Shown here: positions 8,378-17,276 of the stretch, one piece after another
How the letters are laid out: each line of letters begins with the position of its first letter
Position numbering within the stretch: the first letter of the stretch is position 1
NCBI RefSeq assembly: GCF_049686335.1
Contig: NZ_JBAVHX010000015.1
Coordinates: forward strand, 124,001 to 188,000
Direction of reading: 5' to 3'
DNA length: 64,000 nucleotides
DNA from: Buttiauxella sp049686335
GTDB lineage: Bacteria > Pseudomonadota > Gammaproteobacteria > Enterobacterales > Enterobacteriaceae
The notes under the pieces: generated by a model
What the model was told of the DNA's origin: nothing
Database searches by the model: none
The model's input: only the letters and a program-made list of their open reading frames with translations
Program-made: the position numbers and the translations under genes

Positions 8378-9079
8378 ATGCGTTTTTTAATTATTTTGGT
8401 CGCTCCAGCCAGAGCTGAAAATGTGGGTGCAGCCGCCCGTGCGATGAAGACCATGGGTTTCGCGGAATTGCGTGTTGTTGACAGTGAAGCCGACCGTCAA
8501 CCGGAAGCCCGTTGGGTCGCTCATGGTTCTGGCGATGTGCTGGATAATGCGCTGCATTTCAACACGCTGGCGGACGCTTTGCATGACGTCGATTTTACCA
8601 TCGCGACAACTGCGCGTAGCCGCGCAAAATTCCATTACTATGCCACGCCACAACAACTGGTTCCGTTACTTGAAGAGAAGCGTAACTGGGTAGGAACGGC
8701 GGCTCTGGTGTTTGGTCGCGAAGATTCAGGATTAACCAACGAAGAACTGGAACTGGCCGATGTGTTAACTGGTGTGCCGATGGTGGCTGATTATCCGTCG
8801 CTCAATCTCGGCCAGGCGGTCATGGTTTATTGCTATCAACTGTCGGCGCTGATGCAGCAAGATGCACCCGAGCAGGATGTGGTTGACGCTCAACAATTGA
8901 ATGCGCTGCGTTCGCGAATCACGATACTTCTGGAACGTGTGGAAGCCAGTAATGACCAAAAAATGGTCGACTGGTTACAGCAACGTCTTGGGCTTCTGGC
9001 TCAGCGTGACACGGCAATGTTGCATCGTTTGCTGCATGATATTGAAAAAAAACTGCCAGAGAAAAATGCTGATAACTGA
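8378..9079 (+). CDS. yjtD: TrmJ-like SPOUT RNA methyltransferase YjtD (LasT)
   Basis: The 233-residue product belongs to the SpoU/TrmJ branch of SPOUT methyltransferases, which 2'-O-methylate tRNA or rRNA. The family motif 1 is at ARAENVGAAARAMKTMGF (about 11-28), motif 2 in LVFGREDSGLTNEEL and motif 3 in PSLNLGQAVMVYCYQL, forming the knotted SAM site. The true substrate of E. coli YjtD is not established. The C-terminal tail (DIEKKLPEKNADN) is a few residues longer than in E. coli. It is followed by a hairpin terminator and the thr operon. Confidence 0.9.
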   Translation: MRFLIILVAPARAENVGAAARAMKTMGFAELRVVDSEADRQPEARWVAHGSGDVLDNALHFNTLADALHDVDFTIATTARSRAKFHYYATPQQLVPLLEEKRNWVGTAALVFGREDSGLTNEELELADVLTGVPMVADYPSLNLGQAVMVYCYQLSALMQQDAPEQDVVDAQQLNALRSRITILLERVEASNDQKMVDWLQQRLGLLAQRDTAMLHRLLHDIEKKLPEKNADN

Positions 9080-9095
9080 ATTAAAACTAGTGAAT

Positions 9096-9120
9096 GTGGG
9101 ATGTGATGTCCCACTTTTCT
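9096..9120 (+). terminator. yjtD terminator
   Basis: The inverted repeat GTGGGA (9096-9101) / TCCCAC (9109-9114) is followed by TTTTCT. It lies 17 bp after the yjtD stop and before the thr promoter. Confidence 0.65.
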
Positions 9121-9199
9121 CAGGGCAATGAGCACGTTTTCTGAGGATTTATCAGCGTTCACCCATAGCCTTACTCCTATGGGTAAAATTAAAAATAAA

Positions 9200-9237
9200 T
9201 TGACTTAGCCTGCCGGATACTTTAGTCAATATAGGTA
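9200..9237 (+). promoter_or_regulatory. thr operon promoter
   Basis: TTGACT (9200-9205) and the following TTAG, TACTTTA and CAATATAGG align base-for-base in spacing with the E. coli thrL promoter. TTGACT is the -35; the -10 is within TTTAGTCAATAT and cannot be fixed by eye. A small hairpin (ACCCATAG 9161-9168 / CTATGGGT 9177-9184) lies just upstream. Confidence 0.75.
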
Positions 9238-9263
9238 AATCATATTTCGAGCACACAACATCC

Positions 9264-9332
9264 ATGATTCGCATCAGCCCAATGACCACAATTATTACAA
9301 CCACCATTACCACAGGTAACGGTGCGGGCTGA
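9264..9332 (+). CDS. thrL: thr operon leader peptide
   Basis: This 22-residue leader peptide begins MIRISPMTTIITTTITT and ends GNGAG. It has seven Thr and five Ile codons; ribosome stalling at them during Thr or Ile shortage prevents formation of the downstream terminator. The E. coli leader has eight Thr and four Ile, so the balance has shifted slightly. The end GNGAG and the following attenuator are conserved. It is too short for ordinary gene finders. Confidence 0.92.
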   Translation: MIRISPMTTIITTTITTGNGAG

Positions 9333-9350
9333 CGCATACCAGGAAAAACG

Positions 9351-9387
9351 AAAAAAGCCCGCACCTAAACAGTGCGGGCTTTTTTTT
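9351..9387 (+). terminator. thr operon attenuator
   Basis: GCCCGCAC (9357-9364) pairs with GTGCGGGC (9372-9379), followed by a run of eight T. GGTGCGGGC at 9321-9329, within the end of thrL, can pair with the 5' arm instead and act as antiterminator, which is the classic attenuation arrangement. Confidence 0.9.
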
Positions 9388-9414
9388 GGACTAAAAACTC
9401 AAGGGTAATAATAA

Positions 9415-11877
9415 ATGCGAGTGTTGAAATTCGGTGGTACTTCAGTGGCAAATGCGGAGCGTTTTCTCCGTGTTGCCGATATCCTGGAAAGCAATGCCAA
9501 ACAGGGGCAGGTTGCGACCGTGCTGTCTGCCCCGGCGAAAATTACCAATCACCTCGTTGCCATGATTGAAAAAACCATCGGCGGCCAGGATGCAGTACCG
9601 AATATCAGCGACGCAGAACGTATTTTTAGCGAGCTCCTGAAAGGCCTTGCTGAAGCACAACCTGGTTTCCCACTCGAACAACTCAAAGCAACGGTTGACC
9701 AGGAGTTTGCTCAACTGAAGCATGTGCTGCATGGCATCAGCTTACTGGGCCAATGTCCGGACAGCATCAACGCCGCGATCATTTGCCGTGGTGAAAAGCT
9801 CTCCATCGCTATCATGGCTGAACTGCTCAAAGCTCGCGGGCACAACGTGACAGTGATTAATCCGGTAGAGAAACTGCTCGCCGTTGGGCATTACCTTGAG
9901 TCCACTGTCGATATTACCGAGTCTACTCGCCGTATCGCTGCCAGCCGCATTCCGGCTGACCATATGATTCTGATGGCAGGTTTCACTGCCGGAAACGATA
10001 AAGGCGAATTAGTCGTATTAGGTCGTAACGGTTCTGATTATTCAGCTGCCGTGCTGGCCGCCTGTTTACGTGCGGATTGTTGTGAGATCTGGACTGACGT
10101 TGACGGTGTTTATACCTGTGACCCGCGCCAGGTACCGGACGCCAGGCTGCTGAAATCGATGTCGTATCAGGAAGCCATGGAGCTTTCGTACTTCGGCGCT
10201 AAAGTCCTTCACCCACGCACTATCACCCCAATCGCTCAGTTCCAAATCCCTTGCCTGATTAAAAATACCGGAAATCCTCAAGCACCTGGCACCTTAATCG
10301 GTGGGGAAAGCGATGAAGATGGCTTACCGGTTAAAGGCATCACCAACCTGAATAATATGGCGATGTTCAACGTTTCAGGTCCAGGCATGAAAGGCATGGT
10401 TGGCATGGCGGCGCGCGTGTTTGCAGCGATGTCTCGTGCGGGCATTTCAGTGGTGCTGATTACTCAGTCCTCTTCTGAATACAGCATCAGTTTCTGTGTG
10501 CCGCAGGCAGATTGCGTCCGTGCGCGTCGAGCGATGGAAGATGAGTTTTATCTCGAGCTGAAAGAAGGGCTGCTTGAGCCGATGGCTATCATGGAGCACC
10601 TGGCGATCATCTCCGTAGTGGGTGACGGTATGCGTACCCTGCGTGGCATCTCCGCCAAGTTCTTTGCCGCACTGGCTCGGGCAAACATTAATATCGTGGC
10701 GATTGCTCAGGGTTCTTCCGAGCGCTCTATCTCTGTGGTGGTCAGCAATGACGATGCGGTAACCGGCGTTCGCGTTACGCACCAGATGCTTTTCAATACC
10801 GACCAGGTCATCGAAGTATTCCTTATTGGAGTCGGTGGTGTGGGCGCGGCGTTGCTTGAGCAAGTTAAACGCCAGCAGGCATGGCTTAAGAAAAAGCATA
10901 TCGATCTGCGGGTTTGCGGTGTGGCGAACTCCAAAGCGCTGCTGACAAATATTCACGGCCTGAATTTAGAGAACTGGGAAGAAGAGCTTGCGGCGGCTAA
11001 AGAGCCATTCAATCTTGGACGCCTGATCCGTCTGGTGAAAGAGTATCACCTGCTGAACCCTGTGATTGTCGACTGTACTTCAAGCCAGGCGGTTGCCGAT
11101 CAATATGCAGATTTCCTGGGAGAAGGTTTCCACGTCGTGACGCCGAACAAAAAGGCGAACACCTCGAGCATGAATTACTACCATCAAATGCGCAACGCTG
11201 CGGAAAAATCCCGTCGTAAATTCCTCTATGACACTAATGTGGGTGCAGGTTTACCGGTTATCGAAAACCTGCAGAATTTGCTGAATGCGGGTGACGAATT
11301 ACAACGTTTCTCCGGCATTCTTTCTGGTTCGCTGTCGTTTATCTTTGGCAAACTTGATGAAGGCATGAGCCTGTCAAAAGCGACTAGTGTGGCTCGCGAA
11401 ATGGGTTATACCGAACCCGATCCGCGTGATGACCTGTCCGGTATGGATGTGGCGCGTAAGCTGCTGATCCTTGCGCGTGAAACCGGCAGCAATCTTGAGC
11501 TCTCCGACATTGTCATTGAGCCCGTGTTACCGCAGACATTTGATTCCACAGGTGATGTTGAATCATTCATGGCACGCATACCGCAACTGGACGATGAGTT
11601 CTCCGCACGTGTAGCACAAGCCCGCGAAGAAGGAAAAGTGCTGCGCTATGTCGGTGTGATTGAAGCGGATGGAAGCTGCCACGTCAAAATTGATGCGGTA
11701 GATGGTAACGACCCACTGTATAAAGTTAAAAACGGCGAAAATGCCCTGGCATTTTACAGCCACTATTATCAGCCGTTACCGCTGGTGCTTCGCGGTTATG
11801 GCGCCGGAAATGATGTGACTGCAGCCGGCGTGTTCGCCGACTTACTGCGCACTTTGTCATGGAAGTTAGGAGTTTAA
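9415..11877 (+). CDS. thrA: Bifunctional aspartokinase I / homoserine dehydrogenase I
   Basis: ThrA is an 820-residue fusion catalysing the first and third steps from aspartate to threonine, feedback-inhibited by threonine. The aspartokinase domain starts at once with KFGGTSVANAERF. Two ACT regulatory domains follow (about 315-460, with SSEYSISFCVP and SSERSISVVVS). The homoserine dehydrogenase begins near residue 465 with the NAD(P) motif LIGVGGVGAALLEQ and contains DCTSSQAVADQYADFL, VTPNKKANT and the catalytic region GYTEPDPRDDLSGMDVARK. The length equals E. coli ThrA. One base separates its stop from thrB. Confidence 0.98.
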   Translation: MRVLKFGGTSVANAERFLRVADILESNAKQGQVATVLSAPAKITNHLVAMIEKTIGGQDAVPNISDAERIFSELLKGLAEAQPGFPLEQLKATVDQEFAQLKHVLHGISLLGQCPDSINAAIICRGEKLSIAIMAELLKARGHNVTVINPVEKLLAVGHYLESTVDITESTRRIAASRIPADHMILMAGFTAGNDKGELVVLGRNGSDYSAAVLAACLRADCCEIWTDVDGVYTCDPRQVPDARLLKSMSYQEAMELSYFGAKVLHPRTITPIAQFQIPCLIKNTGNPQAPGTLIGGESDEDGLPVKGITNLNNMAMFNVSGPGMKGMVGMAARVFAAMSRAGISVVLITQSSSEYSISFCVPQADCVRARRAMEDEFYLELKEGLLEPMAIMEHLAIISVVGDGMRTLRGISAKFFAALARANINIVAIAQGSSERSISVVVSNDDAVTGVRVTHQMLFNTDQVIEVFLIGVGGVGAALLEQVKRQQAWLKKKHIDLRVCGVANSKALLTNIHGLNLENWEEELAAAKEPFNLGRLIRLVKEYHLLNPVIVDCTSSQAVADQYADFLGEGFHVVTPNKKANTSSMNYYHQMRNAAEKSRRKFLYDTNVGAGLPVIENLQNLLNAGDELQRFSGILSGSLSFIFGKLDEGMSLSKATSVAREMGYTEPDPRDDLSGMDVARKLLILARETGSNLELSDIVIEPVLPQTFDSTGDVESFMARIPQLDDEFSARVAQAREEGKVLRYVGVIEADGSCHVKIDAVDGNDPLYKVKNGENALAFYSHYYQPLPLVLRGYGAGNDVTAAGVFADLLRTLSWKLGV

Positions 11878-11878
11878 G

Positions 11879-12808
11879 ATGGTTAAAGTATACGCCCCGG
11901 CTTCCAGTGCCAATATGAGTGTCGGGTTTGATGTGCTGGGCGCGGCAGTGTCACCGATTGATGGCTCGCTGCTTGGGGATTATGTGACTGTTGAAGCGGC
12001 AGACACATTTAGTTTGAATAACATTGGTCGCTTTGCCAGCAAATTGCCTGACGAGCCGCGCGAGAATATCGTCTATCAGTGCTGGGAACGCTTCTGCCAG
12101 GAAATTGGCAAAAATATTCCGGTCGCTATGACGCTCGAAAAAAGTATGCCAATTGGCTCAGGGCTTGGGTCGAGCGCGTGTTCTGTGGTTGCGGGTTTAA
12201 TGGCGATGAACGAATACTGCGGCAAACCACTTAGTGACAACCGTTTGTTGAGCCTGATGGGCGAGCTGGAAGGGCGCATTTCGGGTAGCGTTCATTATGA
12301 CAACGTTGCCCCTTGCTTCCTGGGCGGCATGCAATTGATGATTGAAGAAAATGGCATCATCAGCCAGTCTGTTCCGGGTTTTGATGAATGGCTGTGGGTG
12401 CTGGCGTATCCGGGGATTAAAGTCTCGACCGCGGAAGCGCGCGCCATTCTTCCTGCGCAGTATCGCCGCCAGGATTGCATCAGCCATGGTCGCCATCTGG
12501 CGGGCTTTATTCACGCCTGTCACACCCGCCAGCCACAGCTTGCGGCAAAACTGATGCGGGATGTGATTGCCGAGCCGTACCGCGCAAAACTGCTGCCACG
12601 CTTTAACGAGGCACGTCAGGCGGCAGCGGATATTGGTGCGGTGGCGAGTGGTATTTCGGGCTCCGGCCCAACACTGTTTGCGTTGTGCGATAACACTGAT
12701 ACCGCACAACGTGTGGCTGACTGGCTCAGCCAACACTATTTGCAGAACCAGGAAGGTTTTGTACATATTTGCCGTCTGGACACGGCGGGCGCACGAGTTC
12801 TGGGATAA
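11879..12808 (+). CDS. thrB: Homoserine kinase
   Basis: ThrB is a 309-residue GHMP-family kinase that phosphorylates homoserine to O-phosphohomoserine. The ATP-binding motif PIGSGLGSSACSVVAG lies at about 90-105. The N-terminal PASSANMSVGFD and the C-terminal GISGSGPTLFAL blocks are also typical. It is the middle gene of thrABC, with one base between thrA and thrB and three bases between thrB and thrC, so translation is probably coupled. Confidence 0.98.
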   Translation: MVKVYAPASSANMSVGFDVLGAAVSPIDGSLLGDYVTVEAADTFSLNNIGRFASKLPDEPRENIVYQCWERFCQEIGKNIPVAMTLEKSMPIGSGLGSSACSVVAGLMAMNEYCGKPLSDNRLLSLMGELEGRISGSVHYDNVAPCFLGGMQLMIEENGIISQSVPGFDEWLWVLAYPGIKVSTAEARAILPAQYRRQDCISHGRHLAGFIHACHTRQPQLAAKLMRDVIAEPYRAKLLPRFNEARQAAADIGAVASGISGSGPTLFALCDNTDTAQRVADWLSQHYLQNQEGFVHICRLDTAGARVLG

Positions 12809-12811
12809 CGC

Positions 12812-14098
12812 ATGAAACTGTATAACCTTAAAGATCATAACGAGCAGGTCAATTTTTCCCAGGCAATCGTACAGGGGCTGGGTAAACAGCAAGGGCTGTT
12901 TTTTCCACACGATTTGCCGGAATTTGAACTGACTGAAATCGACGACATGTTGAAGATGGATTTTGTCACCCGCAGCAGCAAAATTCTGTCTGCTTTTATT
13001 GGTGATGAAATCCCGCAAGAAATTCTCGAAGAACGTGTTTGTGCGGCCTTTGCTTTCCCGGCGCCGGTGAAAAGTGTTGAACCTGATATTGGCTGCCTTG
13101 AGCTGTTCCACGGTCCGACGCTGGCGTTTAAAGATTTTGGCGGCCGCTTTATGGCGCAAATGCTGACGCATATCAGCGGCGACAAACCGGTGACGATTCT
13201 GACCGCAACTTCTGGTGATACCGGCGCGGCTGTTGCACATGCGTTCTACGGCCTGAAAAACGTGCGCGTTGTGATTCTGTATCCACGCGGCAAAATCAGC
13301 CCACTGCAGGAAAAACTGTTCTGTACGCTGGGTGGAAACATCGAAACCGTGGCTATCGATGGTGATTTCGATGCTTGCCAGGCGCTGGTGAAACAAGCAT
13401 TTGATGATGAAGAACTGAAGGTCGCGTTGGGTTTAAACTCGGCGAACTCCATTAACATCAGCCGTTTGCTGGCACAGATTTGCTACTATTTTGAAGCGGT
13501 TTCACAGCTGCCTCAGGAGGCGCGCAATCAGCTGGTGGTTTCCGTACCAAGCGGCAACTTTGGCGATTTGACGGCGGGTTTGCTGGCAAAATCGCTCGGC
13601 CTGCCGATCAAACGTTTTATTGCGGCGACCAACGCGAATGACACCGTTCCACGCTTCTTAACCAATGGCGAGTGGGCACCGAAAACGACCGTTGCGACGC
13701 TTTCTAACGCTATGGACGTCAGTCAGCCAAACAACTGGCCGCGTGTGGAAGAGCTGTTCCGCCGTAAGATTTGGCGTTTGACCGATCTGGGTTATGCGGC
13801 CGTGACCGACGAAACCACCAAAGCCACCATGAAAGAGCTGAAAGCGGTGGGCTACGTGTCTGAACCCCATGCGGCCATTGCTTATCGTGCGCTGCGTGAC
13901 CAGCTCCAGCCTGGCGAATACGGCTTGTTCCTCGGAACGGCACACCCGGCGAAGTTCAAGGAAAGCGTGGAAGAGATCCTGGGCGAAACGCTACCGCTGC
14001 CAGCAGAACTGGCTGAACGCGCTGATTTGCCGCTGCTTTCTCATAATCTGCCCGCTGATTTCGCCGCGCTGCGTGCATTGATGATGAACAAAGCGTAA
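12812..14098 (+). CDS. thrC: Threonine synthase
   Basis: ThrC is a 428-residue PLP enzyme that converts O-phosphohomoserine to threonine. The PLP lysine is K107 in GPTLAFKDFGGRF, the same number as in E. coli. The phosphate-binding loop SVPSGNFGDLTAG lies at about 244-256 and the substrate region TSGDTGAAVAHAFYG at about 135-150. The length equals E. coli ThrC. It is the last gene of the thr operon; a REP-type palindrome pair follows 18 bases after the stop and may protect or end the transcript. Confidence 0.98.
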   Translation: MKLYNLKDHNEQVNFSQAIVQGLGKQQGLFFPHDLPEFELTEIDDMLKMDFVTRSSKILSAFIGDEIPQEILEERVCAAFAFPAPVKSVEPDIGCLELFHGPTLAFKDFGGRFMAQMLTHISGDKPVTILTATSGDTGAAVAHAFYGLKNVRVVILYPRGKISPLQEKLFCTLGGNIETVAIDGDFDACQALVKQAFDDEELKVALGLNSANSINISRLLAQICYYFEAVSQLPQEARNQLVVSVPSGNFGDLTAGLLAKSLGLPIKRFIAATNANDTVPRFLTNGEWAPKTTVATLSNAMDVSQPNNWPRVEELFRRKIWRLTDLGYAAVTDETTKATMKELKAVGYVSEPHAAIAYRALRDQLQPGEYGLFLGTAHPAKFKESVEEILGETLPLPAELAERADLPLLSHNLPADFAALRALMMNKA

Positions 14099-14115
14099 TA
14101 CCTGAGGCTTTCATA

Positions 14116-14173
14116 GGTCGGATAAGCTTGCGTCATCCGACATAGGGTGGATGACACTTCGTTTATCCACCCT
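14116..14173. repeat. REP/BIME-type palindrome pair after thrC
   Basis: Two hairpins lie side by side: GTCGGAT (14117-14123) / ATCCGAC (14135-14141), then TAGGGTGGAT / ATCCACCCTA (about 14143-14174). The same two modules recur at 14675, 35594 and 63553. They resemble E. coli REP elements in size, placement and TCGGAT-type arms. Confidence 0.8.
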
Positions 14174-14368
14174 ACGATTTACTCAGTATGGTGAGTGACG
14201 TGTGAATCATGGAGGAAATGTGCAGGAAACAAGGAGGGAAAATGTAGGAATTCCCAATAAATGCGGGCGCTTAGAGATTAGGATTGCGGAGAATAACAAC
14301 CCCGTGCTGTAAGGCATATGCTCTCCTTAACGACCCATATGGGGTATGAATGCGGTAAGGAGTCACTT

Positions 14369-14665
14369 ATGTTGAAATCAATTATTCTTGCGTTATCGAT
14401 GCTGGTCATCGCTCCGTTAGCTGCGCAAGCATCAGAAATCACATTAGTTCCGGCAGTTAAATTACAAATTGGCGATCAGGATAATCACGGAAACTATTGG
14501 GATGGTGGTAACTGGCGCGACCATGGCTGGTGGAATGATCATTATGAATGGCGTGATAACAGATGGCATCCGCATGATCATCACAACGATCACCATGACC
14601 ACGATCATCATGACAAAGACCATCATGACAATGGTCATCACTATGGCCAAAACAAACATCGCTAA
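14369..14665 (+). CDS. yaaX: YaaX, exported His/Asp-rich protein (DUF2502)
   Basis: The 98-residue product has a signal peptide (MLKSIILALSMLVIAPLAAQA, cleavage after about residue 21) and the DUF2502 core EITLVPAVKLQIGD followed by GNYWDGGNWRDHGWW. The C-terminal third is a low-complexity His/Asp tract (many HDHH and HHD units). Start 14369 is chosen because it follows TAAGGAG with good spacing and gives the E. coli length; an upstream in-frame Met lacks support. Function is unknown; the tail suggests periplasmic metal binding, which is inference. Confidence 0.85.
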   Translation: MLKSIILALSMLVIAPLAAQASEITLVPAVKLQIGDQDNHGNYWDGGNWRDHGWWNDHYEWRDNRWHPHDHHNDHHDHDHHDKDHHDNGHHYGQNKHR

Positions 14666-14674
14666 ACGGGGCCA

Positions 14675-14742
14675 GGGTGGATAAGCGTTAGCGTCATCCA
14701 CCATTTACGGCAGTGGTGCCGGATGACGCAAGCCTTTCCGAC
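14675..14742. repeat. REP/BIME-type palindrome pair between yaaX and yaaA
   Basis: GGTGGAT (14676-14682) pairs with ATCCACC (14696-14702). A second, imperfect GCCGGA / TCCGAC hairpin follows (14718-14742). The pair lies between convergent yaaX and yaaA and belongs to the same family as the unit after thrC, in the opposite order. Confidence 0.75.
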
Positions 14743-14754
14743 CTACGAAGAGGC

Positions 14755-15528
14755 TTACTGCTCGTGACGCTTAAATACGAACTCATTTTTTTCAGACGCT
14801 GCTTCATCGAAGAAATAACCGTCAGTATTAAAGCCTTTAAGCTGTTCCGGTTTCGTGATTCGATTTTCGATGATGTAGCGACTCATCAATCCGCGCGCTT
14901 TCTTGGCGTAGAAGCTAATGACTTTGAATTTGCCATTCTTCTCATCAAGGAAGACGGGCTTAATAATTTCCGCATTGAGCTTTTTCGGTTTGACCGATTT
15001 GTAATACTCATCTGATGCCAGGTTAATCACGATGTTATCGCCCTGAGCCGCCAGCGCCTGGTTGAGCTTGTCGGTGATGGTATCGCCCCAGAAGTCATAC
15101 AGATTTTTACCCTTTGGATTCTCAAGCTTAATGCCCATCTCCAGACGATAAGGCTGCATCAAATCCAGCGGACGCAACACCCCATACAAACCGGAGAGCA
15201 TCCGCAAATGCTGCTGCGCATAATCGAAATCTGCATCGCTAAACTCTTCAGCTTGTAATCCCGTATACACATCACCTTTAAAGGCCAGAATAGCCTGACG
15301 CGCATTTTGTGGCGTGAAATCAGGGTGCCATTCATGAAAACGGGTTTCATTGAGCGATGCCAGTTTGTCGCTAATGTGCATCAGTGATGAAATTTGCGGA
15401 GCGCTCAGTTTGCGCGCGACTGCAATCAACTGCTGCGAATGATCCAGCAGTTCCGGCTGGGTAAAGCGATCAGTAGGAAGATCGCTTTGATAATCCAAAG
15501 TTTTTGCAGGTGAAATTAGAATAAGCAT
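14755..15528 (-). CDS. yaaA: Peroxide stress protein YaaA
   Basis: YaaA is a 257-residue DUF328 protein. In E. coli it is induced by OxyR and limits free intracellular iron during peroxide stress; the fold binds DNA in vitro. Family features are the start MLILISPAKTLDYQS, GLYGVLRPLDLMQPYRLEMG and the C-terminal SRYIIENRITKPEQLKGF. RBS AAGGAA lies 5 bases before the start. It ends against a REP unit shared with convergent yaaX. Confidence 0.95.
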   Translation of the reverse strand: MLILISPAKTLDYQSDLPTDRFTQPELLDHSQQLIAVARKLSAPQISSLMHISDKLASLNETRFHEWHPDFTPQNARQAILAFKGDVYTGLQAEEFSDADFDYAQQHLRMLSGLYGVLRPLDLMQPYRLEMGIKLENPKGKNLYDFWGDTITDKLNQALAAQGDNIVINLASDEYYKSVKPKKLNAEIIKPVFLDEKNGKFKVISFYAKKARGLMSRYIIENRITKPEQLKGFNTDGYFFDEAASEKNEFVFKRHEQ

Positions 15529-15614
15529 ATCTGTTCCTTGCCGCCGCGATGTAACTCGACATATTTTGGCTACATGGTAGCAAATTTATTGAAAGTATCC
15601 GCCAATGGTTGCGA

Positions 15615-17060
15615 TTAGCGCCTGGTTTCAGGTGGCTTGGGATTGTCCCAGATGCCGGGATCCAGCTGGCTTTTTATTTCTGGAAAACGATTTGGGTCGA
15701 AAACCGGCGTGACACCGAGGCGCAACTGGCGCACGTAATCGGCGCTCAATTCGTGAGCGACAGGCGATAGCAATAAAATCGCCGTCAGATTAGTGACCGC
15801 CATAAACGCCATCGCTACATCTGCCATCTGCCAGACTAGCGGCAAAGGAGACAGCGTACCAAACATCACCATCACCAGTGCCATGCACCGGAATAACACC
15901 ACCGCGAATGGACTTTTGCTTTGCAAAAACAGCAGGTTGTTTTCTGCGTAGGCATAGTTAGCGATAATCGATGTGAAGGCAAAAAGCATCACAATCAGCG
16001 CGATAAATCCTGTTCCCCATGAACCCACCATACTGCTAAGTGCCTGTTGCACCAGAGTAATCCCATTCATCTCCGGGTTTGCGGTATCCAGAATGCCCGA
16101 GAAAAGTATAATTCCCGCGGTGGCAGTACAAATGATCATGGTATCAATGAACACGCCAAACATTTGCACCAACCCTTGAGAGGCTGGGTGTGGAGGCCAG
16201 GTTGCGGCCGCCGCTGCGGCATTGGGTGAAGAGCCCATTCCCGCTTCGTTGGAAAACATGCCCCGCTGAAAACCGGTGGTGATGGCCTGGCTGATGGTAA
16301 ATCCAATAGCGCCTGATGCCGCTTCTTGCCAGCCAAAAGCGCTTTTGAATACCAGTGAAATGACTTCAGGCAGGCGTTCGATATTCATGGCCACGACCAC
16401 CAGGCTCATCAACACCCAGATAAACGCCATAAACGGCACTAACCATTGGGAAACTCGTGCGGTGCCGCGCATTCCGCCCCAGATTACCCCAGCTGTCAGT
16501 ACCACCAGAGCGATACCAATCCAGGTTTTAGGGATGCCAAAAGCATGATTCACCGCACTGGCGATGGAGTTGGCTTGTACCGCGTTGAAAATTAATCCAA
16601 AGGCCAGCATCAGGAAGACGGAAAACATCACCCCCATCCAACGCATTCCTAGCCCGCGCTCCATATACCAGGCCGGGCCACCACGGTAATTGCCTTCGCT
16701 ATCACGGGTTTTATAGAGTTGGGCGAGGGTACATTCGGCAAACGACGTCGCCATTCCAAGCATGGCGACCACCCACATCCAGAAAATAGCCCCTGGGCCG
16801 CCGAGAGTCAGGGCAAGCGCTACGCCTGAAAGATTGCCGCTGCCGACGCGTGCGGCGAGGCTTGTGCAAAGAGCCTGAAATGAGGAAAGTCCGGAAGTAT
16901 CTTCGCTTTTATTCGTCAGAATGAGACTTCGTAGTTGAGTCAGGTAGCGGAACTGGACAAAGCCACAGCGCCAGGTAAACCAGATACCTGCCCCGGCTAA
17001 TAAGTAAATGAGGATAGACCCCCACAGTATTTCATTGATAAACAGAAAAAAATCTGCCAT
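15615..17060 (-). CDS. yaaJ: Sodium:alanine/glycine symporter family protein YaaJ
   Basis: This 481-residue membrane protein belongs to the alanine/glycine:cation symporter (AGCS) family. About ten TMs are visible. The family signatures SLAARVGSGNLSGVALALTLGGPGAIFWMW (positions about 65-95) and FSNEAGMGSSPNAAAAA (about 265-281) are present. I chose the ATG at 17060 (MADFFLFINEI), preceded by GAGGG, because upstream in-frame Met residues lack a matching RBS. In E. coli the substrate is not proven; alanine or glycine is likely. It is divergent from talB. Confidence 0.9.
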   Translation of the reverse strand: MADFFLFINEILWGSILIYLLAGAGIWFTWRCGFVQFRYLTQLRSLILTNKSEDTSGLSSFQALCTSLAARVGSGNLSGVALALTLGGPGAIFWMWVVAMLGMATSFAECTLAQLYKTRDSEGNYRGGPAWYMERGLGMRWMGVMFSVFLMLAFGLIFNAVQANSIASAVNHAFGIPKTWIGIALVVLTAGVIWGGMRGTARVSQWLVPFMAFIWVLMSLVVVAMNIERLPEVISLVFKSAFGWQEAASGAIGFTISQAITTGFQRGMFSNEAGMGSSPNAAAAAATWPPHPASQGLVQMFGVFIDTMIICTATAGIILFSGILDTANPEMNGITLVQQALSSMVGSWGTGFIALIVMLFAFTSIIANYAYAENNLLFLQSKSPFAVVLFRCMALVMVMFGTLSPLPLVWQMADVAMAFMAVTNLTAILLLSPVAHELSADYVRQLRLGVTPVFDPNRFPEIKSQLDPGIWDNPKPPETRR

Positions 17061-17276
17061 TAACATCCCTCGTTTGCATGCGTTGTGTGCACGGCTAATG
17101 CGCTGTTGTCGCGCATGCTCCATTAGATTGCAGGCAAATAATACACGGTATTTATCAGTTCCGCGTTCAGTTCGTACCGATGTGTCACTGCGGTTGCGCC
17201 TGAATTACGTCGTGATATCATCAAGCCAGACTGGTTACATCCCCCTAACAAGTTACATCTAACGAGAAACACTATC

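Noticed and set aside
12197..13396. 399-codon open frame on the minus strand across thrB and thrC
   Set aside because: It is antisense to two certain genes, crosses their junction, and has the Arg/His/Gln-rich composition of a shadow frame with no domain.
14480..14665. CRISPR-like short repeats in the yaaX 3' half
   Set aside because: The repetition is of His/Asp codons within an open frame; there are no spacers or constant repeats.
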